Of a DNA stretch of 55,351 bases, positions 8,538-17,120 are shown in pieces. The stretch is from Deltaproteobacteria bacterium (GTDB lineage Bacteria; JAEEML01), in contig JAEEML010000025.1 of the NCBI GenBank assembly GCA_016283195.1, forward strand, positions 1 to 55,351. The letters are read 5' to 3'. Under the pieces are notes generated by a model. It saw only the letters and a list, made by a program, of their open reading frames with translations. It had not been told where the DNA came from and did not search any database. The stretch's first letter is position 1. Every line of letters begins with the position of its first letter. The position numbers and the translations under genes were made by a program.

Positions 8538-10370
8538 ATGTCCAGTTCCCTGCTTTTTGGGAATTATGTTCTGCTTGGTCGAACTCATCAAAGTGCGGTG
8601 GTTGATACTTATATCGCCCACTCAATCAATGAGCTTGAGGCACCTGTTTTTTATCAACTTGAGCGCCTTAGAAGTGCCGCTCGTAAAAATCTCACCGATG
8701 CCCAAAATGTTTTTCAGGAAGCTACCGCTCGCCTGGCGCAAATTGATTCCCCGGAAGTGCCAAGAGTTATTTCTTCCGGCTCTCTCGAAGGGGAAATATA
8801 TTGGGCACGCCACTATATAGATGCGCGACCTCTGGCGCAGGTCCTTAAAAAGTTAGCCCACTTAAAGGTTTCTCTTAGTGATGCTATGGTGGCGCATATT
8901 GTTGGAAAATTGGCCGGGACATTGCCTGATGTTTTAAAACTTGATGGCACATTCCCTTTGATAGCCCCTTATCCGCGCCATGTTTTAGTTGGCTTTGACG
9001 GCCGCATATATAATGCCGATATCGGTCTTTCTTTTTGGCTTTCTGCTCAGCCTAAGAGTGAGCTTACCGAAGAGCGCTGGCGTCTGCCTTATATTGCTCC
9101 GGAAGAATTAAATGGCGGTAAAGTTGAGCAAAAGACGGCTGTTTATGTTTTAGGAACGCTCATGTTTGAGCTTTTGGCTGGGAGGCGTCTTTTTGCCAAA
9201 GGTAGCGATAAGGAGATTGTTAAGCGCATAGCGGCCGGTGAATATACGCAAATTAGCGCTTTAAAGTCGGCTATAAGTAGCGAATTAGCTGATTTACTTA
9301 AATCTATGTTGGAACTTCTTCCGGAAAATCGCCCTTCAGGTGGCGAAATTATAGCTGCTCTGGCTCCGTTGGCAGAAAATGGCGAGAAAGATTGGAATGA
9401 GCTTATTGCTAAGCATTTCCAGGAAGAAAAGGCGGCCGATGAAGCTAATATGGCTACTCTTAAGGATAAAGTAGCTAAATTCAAAGCAGAGCAGGAAGGT
9501 AGCGGTAGCGCAAAAGCAGAAGCTAAGTCTAGGCGCCAAGAAGTTGTTACCGAAGAGATAGGTGCAGATGAGCCTGCAGAAGAGCAGGAAGCAAAGCCGG
9601 TGCGCCGAGACGAAAGCGCTATTCCCACTGCCGAATTGGCAGTTCCGCCGGAAGCAGTAGATGCCAAAAAGGAATTTGAAGCCTTAGGCGCTCAATCTGA
9701 TAATGTAGCTGATGCTGCTACATCAATTATTGCTGCTAATTCTATCGCTCTTGGTAATGATGATCCATTTGGTGAGACTTTGCAAAATGCCGATGAATTG
9801 CAAGCCAAAATAATAGCTGCCAAAGAATCAAACGCTGAGCCGCAAGAAGAAAAGTCTCAAGATAAAGGCGAGAAAAAAACAAAAGAGAAAAGCAAAAAAG
9901 ATAAAAAGAAAAAAGCCGCAAAAGAGGTAACTCCTGCTCCGGCCCAAGTGCCTGCCGCAGCTGTGGGGCCAATGGCACAGCAACAGCAGTTAATGCAACC
10001 GTTGCAGCAGTTTCCTGAAGCCCAGCCGCTTATACCTCCGGGATATCAACCAAATGCATATATGGATAATTTTAACATGATGCAGCCAATGTATCCGCAA
10101 AGCACTATGGGAATGATGCCTCCGCAAACACCGCCTGAATCTAAAGGAATTGGGGCTGTCGGCTGGGTGCTTATAGTGCTTTCAATTGTAATTTCAATGA
10201 GTTTGGTGCTTGGAGCGCTCCTTTATTCCAAGGGCCGTTTGCCGCAACTAGAGCGTTTTGGCTTGCCTCATGTAGAAGCTCCGGCAGTAAATACTGGGCC
10301 GGCTATAGTACCTAGCGGGGTTATTGTTGAACAGCCCAGTAACAAGTCGGACAATAATCAAAATAAATAA
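8538..10370 (+). CDS. Ser/Thr protein pseudokinase with charged linker, Q/P-rich segment and C-terminal TM helix
   Basis: Kinase-like landmarks (FGNYVLLG..., PRHVLVGFDGRIYNADIGLS, YIAPEELNGGKVEQKTAVYVLGTLMFELLAGRRLF) without the Gly loop, VAIK Lys or HRD Asp; TM GWVLIVLSIVISMSLVLGALLY. Confidence 0.75.
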   Translation: MSSSLLFGNYVLLGRTHQSAVVDTYIAHSINELEAPVFYQLERLRSAARKNLTDAQNVFQEATARLAQIDSPEVPRVISSGSLEGEIYWARHYIDARPLAQVLKKLAHLKVSLSDAMVAHIVGKLAGTLPDVLKLDGTFPLIAPYPRHVLVGFDGRIYNADIGLSFWLSAQPKSELTEERWRLPYIAPEELNGGKVEQKTAVYVLGTLMFELLAGRRLFAKGSDKEIVKRIAAGEYTQISALKSAISSELADLLKSMLELLPENRPSGGEIIAALAPLAENGEKDWNELIAKHFQEEKAADEANMATLKDKVAKFKAEQEGSGSAKAEAKSRRQEVVTEEIGADEPAEEQEAKPVRRDESAIPTAELAVPPEAVDAKKEFEALGAQSDNVADAATSIIAANSIALGNDDPFGETLQNADELQAKIIAAKESNAEPQEEKSQDKGEKKTKEKSKKDKKKKAAKEVTPAPAQVPAAAVGPMAQQQQLMQPLQQFPEAQPLIPPGYQPNAYMDNFNMMQPMYPQSTMGMMPPQTPPESKGIGAVGWVLIVLSIVISMSLVLGALLYSKGRLPQLERFGLPHVEAPAVNTGPAIVPSGVIVEQPSNKSDNNQNK

Positions 10371-13348
10371 CCATATAAAATATAAAAGTTATTAGTCCAT
10401 TCAGGACCAATTCCCCGTGCAAAGCCGATGCTTAGGGTGCCGGCTTCATAGTAGGCGATTTTTATATCGAGGCGTAATTCCGCTCCGGGGCCGATGGCTA
10501 GGCGCCCATTTTGCATATCTTTCAGCGAATCAACCAAATAGGCGGCATCGCAGAAAAAGGCCAGGTGCAATTGGTCAAAGTATATAGGCAGGGTGGAAAT
10601 GCCGCGCTGGATGCGCCAAAGCAAAAGGCGCCATTCAAGTGTGCCCTTGATATAGCTATTGCCGGAAAGTGCAGCCATATTAAAACCGCGCAGATAATTT
10701 AAAGTATAAGAGCCCAAAGAAGAAATGGCACCGGCTATATTGCTGATTTCCGGCCCGCCGAGCGAGTAAAGGTAGTTTGGCGAATCCGGGCTAAAGCCAA
10801 AGGCCCCCTGAATGCGCCAGGCTAAAGTGGAACGTAGTGTTGGAATATTTTGATATTGTTGATAATTATAGCTTAGATGGTAACTCTCCTGAGTTGAACC
10901 GAAGGCCTTATGTTCACACTCCAAGCCTAAAGAGAAAGAGAGCCCTCTGGCATTGTGCAGACTTTGGTAATACGAACGCACGGTGGAAAAGTTAAAATAA
11001 AAACCCAGCCGGCCAAAATGGTTGTCCGGCAATTCGATTTTTTCCTTACTCTCCGGAAAATAGCGCTCTCTAAAGAATGGGCGGTAAAAACTAAAGCGGT
11101 AACTTAGAGAAAAACTCATGCTATAGCGCCAGCGGCTTATCGGATAGCTTAAACTGAGTGAGGCACTGGTGATTTTATGGGCCAGGCGCCTTTCCCAGGG
11201 GCGGGAAATGGAGGCGCGGCCCATGCCAAGGTAGTGAGAAAAGCCTAAGCCGATGTTGATAGGCCAGAAGCCTGTGGAATAGCTAAGGCTTACTCCTGGA
11301 TAGTAACTGGCTAGGCCATAATCTAAGGAAAATGAATAATTATGGTGATTTAATATGTCACTTCCCGATGTGGTAAAACCAAGACTATAGCCGTAAGGAT
11401 CCTGCGTAAGTGTGGGCAGCCATAGGCGCGGCAGTAAGGTATACCAAGGAGAATATTTCTTTTTAGACCAGTTTTGCTGCTCTGCACTTTGGGTAAGGCT
11501 ATTATTGGTATTTGTGGCAGTTTTAAGCGGCTCATTAAGTGAATTATGGTCAGCTATATTGGCTGCTATTGGCGAAAAGAGGGCCTGGGCCGGGCAAGGT
11601 ACTGTAGCGCGTTCAAGCCACGCTTCGCGATTTTGTGGTAACATGGCTACATTATAGCCATTCTCACCAAGTTTAAGAAAATAGAGGGCCTTGCCGGCTT
11701 CCAATGGATAAAATGCCCCGGCTATTTCATCGCTAATTTGATAAAGATGGCAAATATCATTGCCAGCCGGGGTTAAAGCAAAGATATTAAAGGTTTCATC
11801 GTCCAAATCGCCATGAAAATAAAGAATATCACCATTTGCAGAAAAGTGCTGCCCACTGAGCAAATGGCCACCTGGAGAAAAGCGGGTTTTATGGCGATAG
11901 CTATTGCCAGCGCGACGAAAAATATCAAAATAGCGCTTGCCGCCCTCTGTCCAGGTGGCAGTGATGATGAGATTATCGTCAGGTGAAAATTGCGGATAAT
12001 AAAATACCTCGGAATTATTGGCTTTTTTTATTAACTTCTTTTGGCTGAAATCGCTGCTGGCAAGCCATAGAGAGGAAGTGTTGCCTTCGTTTATTACATA
12101 AGCTAGCCATTTCCCATCATGTGAGAAAACCGGCTGAAAAATGCGCTCCGGTGCTTTTTTAGCGCGGTGCGAAACATGGCGTCCTTTGGATAACTCCATG
12201 AGCTCATTATAAAAAGTAAAAGTATTCTGCCATTCGGTGATAGTGAAAAGCAGGTGGCCATCTTCAGGTGAAATGGCTGGGTGACTGCTGCTTTGGGCTC
12301 TGGATACTTTGCGCACCTTGTTGGTATTTAGATCCAGACGGTATAAGCGGCTGTCATCATTGCCGTTGCCGCTGACAAAATAGATATTATTCTCATAAAG
12401 CAAAAGCGGGCTCTTGCTGTGGCCGTTTTGGGTGAGAAGCGTACTTTTAGGCAGAGCACGAGCCGCTATGGCCTCTCCTTTGGCCTTAGCTGCACTGTTT
12501 AAATTGCTTATAAGCAATTTGTAAACGTCATTTATTTTAAGATTACCGGCACTAAAAGCCTTGGTTTGGATAAAGTAGGGAATAACAGAAGTGCCATATA
12601 GATGTGAATAGGCCGCCGGCCATCTATTGCCGCTTAATTCTCCGAAAAGATTGATCATATGGCCGCCGAAAAGGTAAGGAATAGTGCCATAAGGCCACTT
12701 GGCGGCGGCATTAGTTATTTGGTCTAATTTTGGCAGCTCGCCGGCGGCGGCCAGGGCGCGCAGGTAGCCGGTCATCAGCGGCGAATTCAAGCGGCCCGGT
12801 GTGCCGTTCAAAGATTCGGCATAGACAGCATAGCCTTCAATAAGCCATTGTGGCTGAATAGAATTAGGGCTCCACCAGGGGCCAAAGATGGTGTTAAAAG
12901 CTTTGGGCAGGCCGTGCACGGTATCCAGTTGCAAAATATGCATATATTCATGAGTGAGCAGGCTGTCGGTGCGGTCGGCCATATCCATGAGCTCGCTCAA
13001 ATCGGTGGGCGGCGTAACATAATATTTTATTATGGGCATGGGGCTGGTTTGGGCGCTGCCGTTGGCGCTATCAGTGTGGTCGGTGATAAGCAAAACCACT
13101 TTTGAGGTGGGATAATGGCGCATAAGCGGGCCGAGATCCAAATAGCGCTGCTCCAGGATAAGAGCGCTTTTTTCGGCCAGGAGTTCCAGCTTTTCTGGGT
13201 AATAAATAATAAAGTGCTTAGTTGAGAGCTGCTGCCAGTTTAGTGCTGGATCATAGCCGGCTCTAAGGGGCGCAGCGCTCAAAAAGCATAGCAAAAAAGC
13301 TAATATTCCTGCCTTGATAGCGCCGCTTATAAGCCGGGTTTCAGCCAT
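10358..13348 (-). CDS. Exported gluzincin-like (HExxH) protein with TolB-type beta-propeller and C-terminal outer-membrane barrel
   Basis: Signal peptide; HEYMH in LLTHEYMHILQLDTVHG; repeated F/YSPDD/HDGKWLAY propeller motifs; barrel-like C-terminus ending ...FYILYGYLF. Confidence 0.7.
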   Translation of the reverse strand: MAETRLISGAIKAGILAFLLCFLSAAPLRAGYDPALNWQQLSTKHFIIYYPEKLELLAEKSALILEQRYLDLGPLMRHYPTSKVVLLITDHTDSANGSAQTSPMPIIKYYVTPPTDLSELMDMADRTDSLLTHEYMHILQLDTVHGLPKAFNTIFGPWWSPNSIQPQWLIEGYAVYAESLNGTPGRLNSPLMTGYLRALAAAGELPKLDQITNAAAKWPYGTIPYLFGGHMINLFGELSGNRWPAAYSHLYGTSVIPYFIQTKAFSAGNLKINDVYKLLISNLNSAAKAKGEAIAARALPKSTLLTQNGHSKSPLLLYENNIYFVSGNGNDDSRLYRLDLNTNKVRKVSRAQSSSHPAISPEDGHLLFTITEWQNTFTFYNELMELSKGRHVSHRAKKAPERIFQPVFSHDGKWLAYVINEGNTSSLWLASSDFSQKKLIKKANNSEVFYYPQFSPDDNLIITATWTEGGKRYFDIFRRAGNSYRHKTRFSPGGHLLSGQHFSANGDILYFHGDLDDETFNIFALTPAGNDICHLYQISDEIAGAFYPLEAGKALYFLKLGENGYNVAMLPQNREAWLERATVPCPAQALFSPIAANIADHNSLNEPLKTATNTNNSLTQSAEQQNWSKKKYSPWYTLLPRLWLPTLTQDPYGYSLGFTTSGSDILNHHNYSFSLDYGLASYYPGVSLSYSTGFWPINIGLGFSHYLGMGRASISRPWERRLAHKITSASLSLSYPISRWRYSMSFSLSYRFSFYRPFFRERYFPESKEKIELPDNHFGRLGFYFNFSTVRSYYQSLHNARGLSFSLGLECEHKAFGSTQESYHLSYNYQQYQNIPTLRSTLAWRIQGAFGFSPDSPNYLYSLGGPEISNIAGAISSLGSYTLNYLRGFNMAALSGNSYIKGTLEWRLLLWRIQRGISTLPIYFDQLHLAFFCDAAYLVDSLKDMQNGRLAIGPGAELRLDIKIAYYEAGTLSIGFARGIGPEWTNNFYILYGYLF

Positions 13349-13353
13349 GAAAT

Positions 13354-14118
13354 TTAGCTTTCGTTATTAACAGCCATTTGCACATATACCAGGGAGAGCA
13401 GGGTAAAGACAGTGGCCTGGATAAAACTCGTCATCATGCCCAAAAGGACAATGGGAATCGGCACAAGCGGAGCGCAGAGGCCAACAAAAACGCCAACTAT
13501 TTTGTGATCGCCCATCATGTTGGCCATAAGACGCACGCTTAAAGAAAAGGGGCGGGCGATGTGGCTTACCATTTCAATTACCAGGAAAAAGGGAGCCATA
13601 AACCACCCCCACCAGGTGCCGGCGGGGTTCACTGTGTGGGCAATGTAATGTAAACCTTGCACTCTAAAGGCCCAAAAATTGTAATAAATAAAGACAAATA
13701 TAGCGGCTGCTACCGTGGTGTTCCAATTTTCGGTTGGCGGAATAAACCCCGGCAAAAGGCCCAGTAAATTAGAAAAAAGCACAAACATACCGAGAGCGGC
13801 AATAACCGGAAAATGTTTGGCGGCATTGGCAGGCCCTAAAAGCTCGCGGCACTGTTTGTAAACCATCTCCAGAAGCACTTCTATAGCGCCCATAAAAGAA
13901 GGATTGGGAGCAGGTAAAATGCGCTCCTTATCGCTATAAGAAAGGCGGTAGTGCAGGCCGATAGTCAGCATGATAATAAAGACTAAAATAGCGCCGATAA
14001 CATGTTGTAAAACAATAGGCGCGCCTTCCACCAGAGAGGCCGGGAGGCGGGAAGCTATATTCTCTTGTAAATCCATAAAACCCGGCACTATATCGAGCCA
14101 GGTAGCGGGATGTTCCAT
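13354..14118 (-). CDS. atpB: F0F1 ATP synthase subunit a
   Basis: ARPFSLSVRLMANMMGDHKIVGVF (essential Arg), LLGLLPGFIPPTENWNTT, C-terminal FTLLSLVYVQMAV. Confidence 0.95.
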   Translation of the reverse strand: MEHPATWLDIVPGFMDLQENIASRLPASLVEGAPIVLQHVIGAILVFIIMLTIGLHYRLSYSDKERILPAPNPSFMGAIEVLLEMVYKQCRELLGPANAAKHFPVIAALGMFVLFSNLLGLLPGFIPPTENWNTTVAAAIFVFIYYNFWAFRVQGLHYIAHTVNPAGTWWGWFMAPFFLVIEMVSHIARPFSLSVRLMANMMGDHKIVGVFVGLCAPLVPIPIVLLGMMTSFIQATVFTLLSLVYVQMAVNNES

Positions 14119-14162
14119 CTGCTTGCTCCAACGGAGGCTAAATATTAAGCGCTCCGGTAGAT

Positions 14163-15545
14163 CTATTTACTACATAAATTGCGGCGCAGGAAGTGGCCGG
14201 CGCCAAATTTTCCTAAAAATTTGCCATCTTGGGCAATAATTTGCCCATGGCTTATGGTGCAAACAGGCCAGCCGCTTAAATGCATGCCTTCATAAGGTGA
14301 GCAATCGCTCATGGTGGCCATATTTTCGCCGCTTTTTAGTGTGATCTCTTTATGTGGATCAAAGATAACTACATCGGCATCTTTGCCAATATTTAGCGCG
14401 CCTTTTTGCGGCAGACCATGAATTTTAGCCGGATTAGTGGCGATGAGGTCAACCCAGCGCTCCAGTGAATAAAACTTTAGATCGGCGGCCATGTGGTAAC
14501 TAAGTGGCAAAAGCAGGTCCACACCGGGCAGGCCAAAAGCCATTTTGTGATAATCGCCGCCCCAGCTCTCTTTTTGCTGGCGATTAAAGGCGCAGGTGTC
14601 GGTGCCCAAAAGGTCAACAGCACCGGCCTTTATGGCTTCTTGCATGGTTCTTACCTCATCTTTGTGGCGCACCGGCGGGCAACTGGCGTAGAGATAGCCA
14701 TCGGGCCTTTTGTAGAGCTCGTCATTTAAGAGAAAATATTGCGGGCAGCTCTCTCCAATGACATCTATGCCACATTCTCTCGCCGCTTTGACCATCATTG
14801 CCGACCTGGCTGTTGACATGTGCACTACATAAAGATGGCCGCCGGTGGCCTCAGCCCAGGTAATGGCTCTTTGCACTGCTTCCCATTCGGTAATGGGCGG
14901 GCGGCTCATAATGTGAGCGTAGGCGCCATATTTTTCTTTATGCGCCGGGTCGCTATCTACCTCTTTTTGCAAAAGCGAGATGAGAAAGTCGTTTTCGCAG
15001 TGCACTTCAATTCTAAGGCCTGTCTCTTTGGATATAGTGAGCAGTTGCCATAAAACATCATCGCCGGCCATCCAACCTCTATCTTTATAATTCATATAAA
15101 GCTTTATGGAGCTCACGCCGAGAGCCGGCATAGCGCGGATTTGCTCTTCATTTACGGCATTGCCAAGTACCGACATGTGAATGCCGAAATCAATGCAGGA
15201 GTGGCCACTAGCCTCATTATAGCGCTCTTTGAAGGAATCTTCTAAAGACTGGCCATCGTTTGGTGTGGCAAAGTCAATAATGGTGGTGACACCGCCCAAG
15301 GCCGCCGCTCTGGTGCCGCTCTCCATGTTGTCCACTGTATCGCCAACAGGCAGGTGTAGGCCCAAGTGCACATGGCCATCTATGGCGCCGGGGATAACCA
15401 GCTTATCTTTGGCCGAAAGCTCTTTTTCACCATGTAAATCTTCCCCGATGGCCGCTATTTTGCCGTTTCGTATGGCCACATCGGCGGCAAAAATGGCGCC
15501 GCCACTAATACAGGTGCCTTCGCGAATAACAAGATCATAGCTCAT
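14163..15545 (-). CDS. Dihydropyrimidinase / D-hydantoinase family amidohydrolase
   Basis: IPGAIDGHVHLGL, SSIKLYMNYKDRG (carboxylated Lys region), YVVHMSTARSA, DLLGTDTCAFNRQQK. Confidence 0.9.
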   Translation of the reverse strand: MSYDLVIREGTCISGGAIFAADVAIRNGKIAAIGEDLHGEKELSAKDKLVIPGAIDGHVHLGLHLPVGDTVDNMESGTRAAALGGVTTIIDFATPNDGQSLEDSFKERYNEASGHSCIDFGIHMSVLGNAVNEEQIRAMPALGVSSIKLYMNYKDRGWMAGDDVLWQLLTISKETGLRIEVHCENDFLISLLQKEVDSDPAHKEKYGAYAHIMSRPPITEWEAVQRAITWAEATGGHLYVVHMSTARSAMMVKAARECGIDVIGESCPQYFLLNDELYKRPDGYLYASCPPVRHKDEVRTMQEAIKAGAVDLLGTDTCAFNRQQKESWGGDYHKMAFGLPGVDLLLPLSYHMAADLKFYSLERWVDLIATNPAKIHGLPQKGALNIGKDADVVIFDPHKEITLKSGENMATMSDCSPYEGMHLSGWPVCTISHGQIIAQDGKFLGKFGAGHFLRRNLCSK

Positions 15546-15569
15546 GAAAAACTCCGTATATTCAGCAGG

Positions 15570-17054
15570 TTAAATTGGTAAAGCCAGGCGCAAGGAAAGG
15601 CCGGCGGTAAAGTGGTTGGCCTTATAAGTACCGGCGGCAATCTCTTCTTGCATGATTAATGAGCCGTCTTTCATTTGGATATCAATGGCTGGTATAATGC
15701 GCGCATTAGAATGCTCAACAGTGGTGGTAAAGCTGTGAATGTAAGCAAATGAGAGATCGATGGTAAATATTTTTGCAATGGTTATGCCGAGACCGGTAGC
15801 CACCCCGATTTTTGGCAAATCCATGCGTGATGTATCCAAATATTCATTAGGAATGGCTCCGCGTTCCCAAAAAAAGCCGCCGCGCAGGGCCAGCATATCG
15901 CCAAGAGGATAATAAGCACCACCAAGGCTGAGCAGCACGCTGGTGCGCCAATGACGTGGCAGAATAATAGTGCCAAAGGTTTTAACACCGTCTATGAGCC
16001 CCAAAGCTTCCAGAGTTTTGTTGTAGAGCTTTATGTTCTTGGTATCGACATAAATATTATCGAGAGTGCTCCAGTCTTCGATTACCGCCGAAAGTTCTAA
16101 ATCCCACTTGGGATAGGCCAGTTGAACAGAAAGACGATAAATATCTGGAATATAAAATGAAATAAGAATAGAATCTTTTTGATCATGGCCGCTTAGCTGC
16201 ATTCCGCCGGTGCTTTTAGTCAGATCTTCAACCGTTTCACCAAAGGTAATATCCAAGCTGCCGTCTGCCCTGGCTTCGATGCCTTTGCTGAAAGAGGCCG
16301 CAAAGCGTACTGGGCCGAAGGGGCCGACTCTAAGGCCCAAAGCAAATGAGCCGGTAAAAGGATCGCGGCCGTCAACTAGAATGGCATTGTCAAAACCGGG
16401 ATCTTCGGAGCCCAGCATATCCGCGCCCATGACCATTGATTGGTGGAATTGCATGTGGATGCCTTGCAAAATAAAGCCGATATCTACTTTAGGATGCAGA
16501 CTAAAGCCCACCCCCAGCTGGAAGTTAATCTGCACCGGACTGCTGACGATGACCGAATAGCGCTGCGCGCCGTCGGCCGGATAATATTCATTGCTGCCAA
16601 GCGGCCCCTGAACGGCAAAGGCTAAAGTAAGCAAGTCTTTGATATTATAACTTAAAGCTGCGGCCGCCGGGCCGATGGAAGTGCCGGTGTTCTCACCAAC
16701 ATCTATGCCGAAAGCCGGCAAAGTCATAAAGGGACCGCCCTGGTTTTTAACAGTTTTAAAATTTGCCAAATCTTCATTGCCGGGAACACCGGCTCGTTTA
16801 AAAGATGATGATTGGTAACCAATATTAGTATCTATTTGAAATTGTAAGCCTTTTAAATCAACTAGTGCAGCCGGGTTCATCCATAGCGCTTCCAAAACGC
16901 CGCCTGGACGCACAATATTGGCACCGCCCCTGGCCATGGTGGCGGCGCCGCGTGTCGGTAAATAATAGCCGCTGGCCAGAGCAGCATCAGCGCTAAAAAA
17001 AGTAGTTGCAAATAAGGTAACTGCCAGAGGCAGTGTCAAATGGTTATACTTCAT
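15570..17054 (-). CDS. OmpP1/FadL/TodX family outer-membrane transporter
   Basis: Signal peptide, GYYLPTRGAATMARGGANIVRPGGVLEALWMNPAAL, C-terminal FTAGLSLRLALPI. GGAGG 5 nt before ATG 17054. Confidence 0.85.
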   Translation of the reverse strand: MKYNHLTLPLAVTLFATTFFSADAALASGYYLPTRGAATMARGGANIVRPGGVLEALWMNPAALVDLKGLQFQIDTNIGYQSSSFKRAGVPGNEDLANFKTVKNQGGPFMTLPAFGIDVGENTGTSIGPAAAALSYNIKDLLTLAFAVQGPLGSNEYYPADGAQRYSVIVSSPVQINFQLGVGFSLHPKVDIGFILQGIHMQFHQSMVMGADMLGSEDPGFDNAILVDGRDPFTGSFALGLRVGPFGPVRFAASFSKGIEARADGSLDITFGETVEDLTKSTGGMQLSGHDQKDSILISFYIPDIYRLSVQLAYPKWDLELSAVIEDWSTLDNIYVDTKNIKLYNKTLEALGLIDGVKTFGTIILPRHWRTSVLLSLGGAYYPLGDMLALRGGFFWERGAIPNEYLDTSRMDLPKIGVATGLGITIAKIFTIDLSFAYIHSFTTTVEHSNARIIPAIDIQMKDGSLIMQEEIAAGTYKANHFTAGLSLRLALPI

Positions 17055-17120
17055 AAGAACCTCCAACGAGCGTGCATAATAGTCTTATTTGTTGTCAGTG
17101 GCAAGCCTCCAAAGTTTTCT

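Noticed and set aside
9143-9667. 174-aa Ser/Ala-rich antisense ORF
   Set aside because: Mirror of the E/A/K-rich linker of the pseudokinase on the opposite strand; composition artefact.
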